From CAVALG01 sp045576295 (GTDB lineage Bacteria > Bacillota > Clostridia > Oscillospirales > Acutalibacteraceae): 5,519 bases of DNA. The position numbers were made by a program, and so were the translations under genes. Under the pieces are notes generated by a model, which saw only the letters and a program-made list of their open reading frames with translations, did no database searches and was not told the origin of the DNA. This document shows positions 5,151 through 5,519 of the stretch, one piece after another; position 1 is the first letter of the stretch; the number at the start of each line of letters is the position of its first letter. The stretch is taken from the NCBI GenBank assembly GCA_045576295.1, contig JAZNGF010000024.1:1-5519 (forward strand), in the 5' to 3' direction.

Positions 5151-5277
5151 TTGCTCACAGTTTTTTGGGCCATTAGCTCAGTTGGTTAGAGCAACCGGCT
5201 CATAACCGGTTGGTCCGGGGTTCGAGTCCCTGATGGCCCACCAGCCGAAAGGCTCAGCATCCCAAATTAGTGAGCAA
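5151..5277 (+). repeat. 8-bp inverted repeat enclosing the first tRNA
   Basis: TTGCTCAC (5151-5158) is perfectly complementary to GTGAGCAA (5270-5277), placing tRNA(CAT) in the loop. The left arm lies at the predicted 5' end of the transcript. Between the tRNA and the right arm is a small hairpin, AGCC-GAAA-GGCT (5243-5254). This could be a precursor-processing stem. With eight bases, chance is possible. Confidence 0.4.
5167..5243 (+). tRNA. tRNA with CAT anticodon (elongator Met or lysidine-modified Ile2)
   Basis: A complete 77-nt cloverleaf with encoded CCA. The acceptor stem is GGGCCAT/ATGGCCC, the D stem GCTC/GAGC, the anticodon stem ACCGG/CCGGT with loop CTCATAA (CAT at 5201-5203), and the T arm has the loop TTCGAGT. 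G1-C72 is paired and the anticodon stem lacks three consecutive G-C pairs, so it is not an initiator. Pairs C4-G69 and C5-G68 match the determinants known for E. coli TilS, which favours Ile2 (AUA codons), but elongator Met is not excluded. Confidence 0.96.
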
Positions 5278-5285
5278 ACATATAT

Positions 5286-5361
5286 AGGGGTATAGCTCAG
5301 ATGGTAGAGCAGCGGTCTCCAAAACCGCGTGCCGAGGGTTCGAGCCCTTCTGCCCCTGCCA
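5286..5361 (+). tRNA. tRNA-Trp (CCA anticodon)
   Basis: A complete 76-nt cloverleaf. The acceptor stem is AGGGGTA/TGCCCCT (one G-U pair), the discriminator base is G, and CCA is encoded. The D stem is GCTC/GAGC, the anticodon stem GCGGT/ACCGC with loop CTCCAAA (CCA at 5319-5321), and the T loop TTCGAGC. It lies 42 bp after tRNA(CAT), in the same transcript. Confidence 0.97.
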
Positions 5362-5365
5362 CAGC

Positions 5366-5400
5366 AAAAACGGCTTAAACACTGGGTTTAACCCGTTTTT
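5366..5400. terminator. First terminator of the tRNA operon, possibly bidirectional
   Basis: AAAAACGG (5366-5373) pairs with CCGTTTTT (5393-5400), and TTAAAC (5375-5380) with GTTTAA (5386-5391), with one C-C mismatch between the two stems. The outer A/T runs give a T-rich end on both strands, so it could stop tRNA transcription and also any minus-strand transcript from the right. Confidence 0.8.
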
Positions 5401-5413
5401 CTTATACTTATCT

Positions 5414-5437
5414 GACCGCGGCGCGCGGTCTTTTTTT
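5414..5437 (+). terminator. Second, GC-rich terminator of the tRNA operon
   Basis: GACCGCG (5414-5420) pairs perfectly with CGCGGTC (5424-5430) and is followed by seven Ts (5431-5437). It is a strong plus-strand terminator 13 bp after the first one. No T run lies on its minus-strand side. Confidence 0.85.
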
Positions 5438-5441
5438 GTGC

Positions 5442-5466
5442 ATTGATGCTCTGTTTGAGCATCAAT
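5442..5466. repeat. Perfect 10-bp inverted repeat near the right edge
   Basis: ATTGATGCTC (5442-5451) is complementary to GAGCATCAAT (5457-5466) with a TGTTT loop. Neither side has a T run, so it is not a standard terminator. It may be a stem-loop at the 3' end of a minus-strand gene, since it covers a minus-strand stop codon at 5464-5462. Confidence 0.55.
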
Positions 5467-5519
5467 CTTGCTGTTTCGTGCCAACAAATCCAAGGATTCC
5501 GTACCGTACAGCATCATTA
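5462..5519 (-). CDS. Possible C-terminal end of a minus-strand gene beyond the window
   Basis: A minus-strand frame enters from the right edge and ends at TGA (5464-5462). It would encode only 18 visible residues (NDAVRYGILGFVGTKQQD), followed by a perfect inverted repeat and the possibly bidirectional terminator at 5366-5400, an arrangement expected for a gene convergent to the tRNAs. The peptide is not recognised. A second frame is also open here, so the call is tentative. Confidence 0.2.
   Translation of the reverse strand, partial: NDAVRYGILGFVGTKQQD

Noticed and set aside
5254..5517. An 87-residue minus-strand open frame.
   Set aside because: Most of it is the antisense of tRNA-Trp and two terminators. 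Its GSNPRHAVLETAALPSELYP stretch is the usual false protein produced by reading a tRNA gene backwards.

Overview
The window reads as chromosomal DNA of a spore-forming Firmicute of the class Clostridia. An oscillospiralean relative is my guess, and nothing here fixes the genus. The basis is a sporulation-type polysaccharide deacetylase behind a sigma-E-like promoter, a lysine riboswitch of the Bacillus/Clostridium kind, consensus sigma-A promoters, AGGAGG-type ribosome binding sites and frequent GTG/TTG starts. No insertion sequence, phage gene or CRISPR array was seen.

Left part (1-1143): a minus-strand PdaB-like deacetylase runs off the left edge. It is divergent from a plus-strand lysine biosynthesis operon. 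The 490-bp gap between them holds the deacetylase promoter, a sigma-A promoter, a complete lysine riboswitch and its terminator.

Centre (1144-3425): dapA and lysA, the first committed step and the last step of the diaminopimelate/lysine pathway, lie 27 bp apart with a stem-loop after lysA. The leader can form either a terminator or an antiterminator through mutually exclusive pairing, so lysine should switch the operon off.

Right centre (3426-5090): an inverted-repeat cluster is followed by a strong sigma-A promoter with a repeated AT-rich element at its start site. This drives a regulator with an N-terminal XRE helix-turn-helix and four membrane segments. Two half-size TauE/SafE membrane proteins follow, probably the two halves of one anion-export permease. 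The terminator hairpin after the regulator contains the ribosome binding site of the first permease gene, the most unusual arrangement in the window.

Right end (5091-5519): a perfect-consensus promoter drives tRNA(CAT) and tRNA-Trp(CCA). Tandem terminators follow, the first of which could work in both directions, and a minus-strand reading frame may enter from the right edge. No previously undescribed system is evident. The best leads are the hairpin that overlaps the permease start, the repeats at the regulator promoter, and a stem that would enclose tRNA(CAT).
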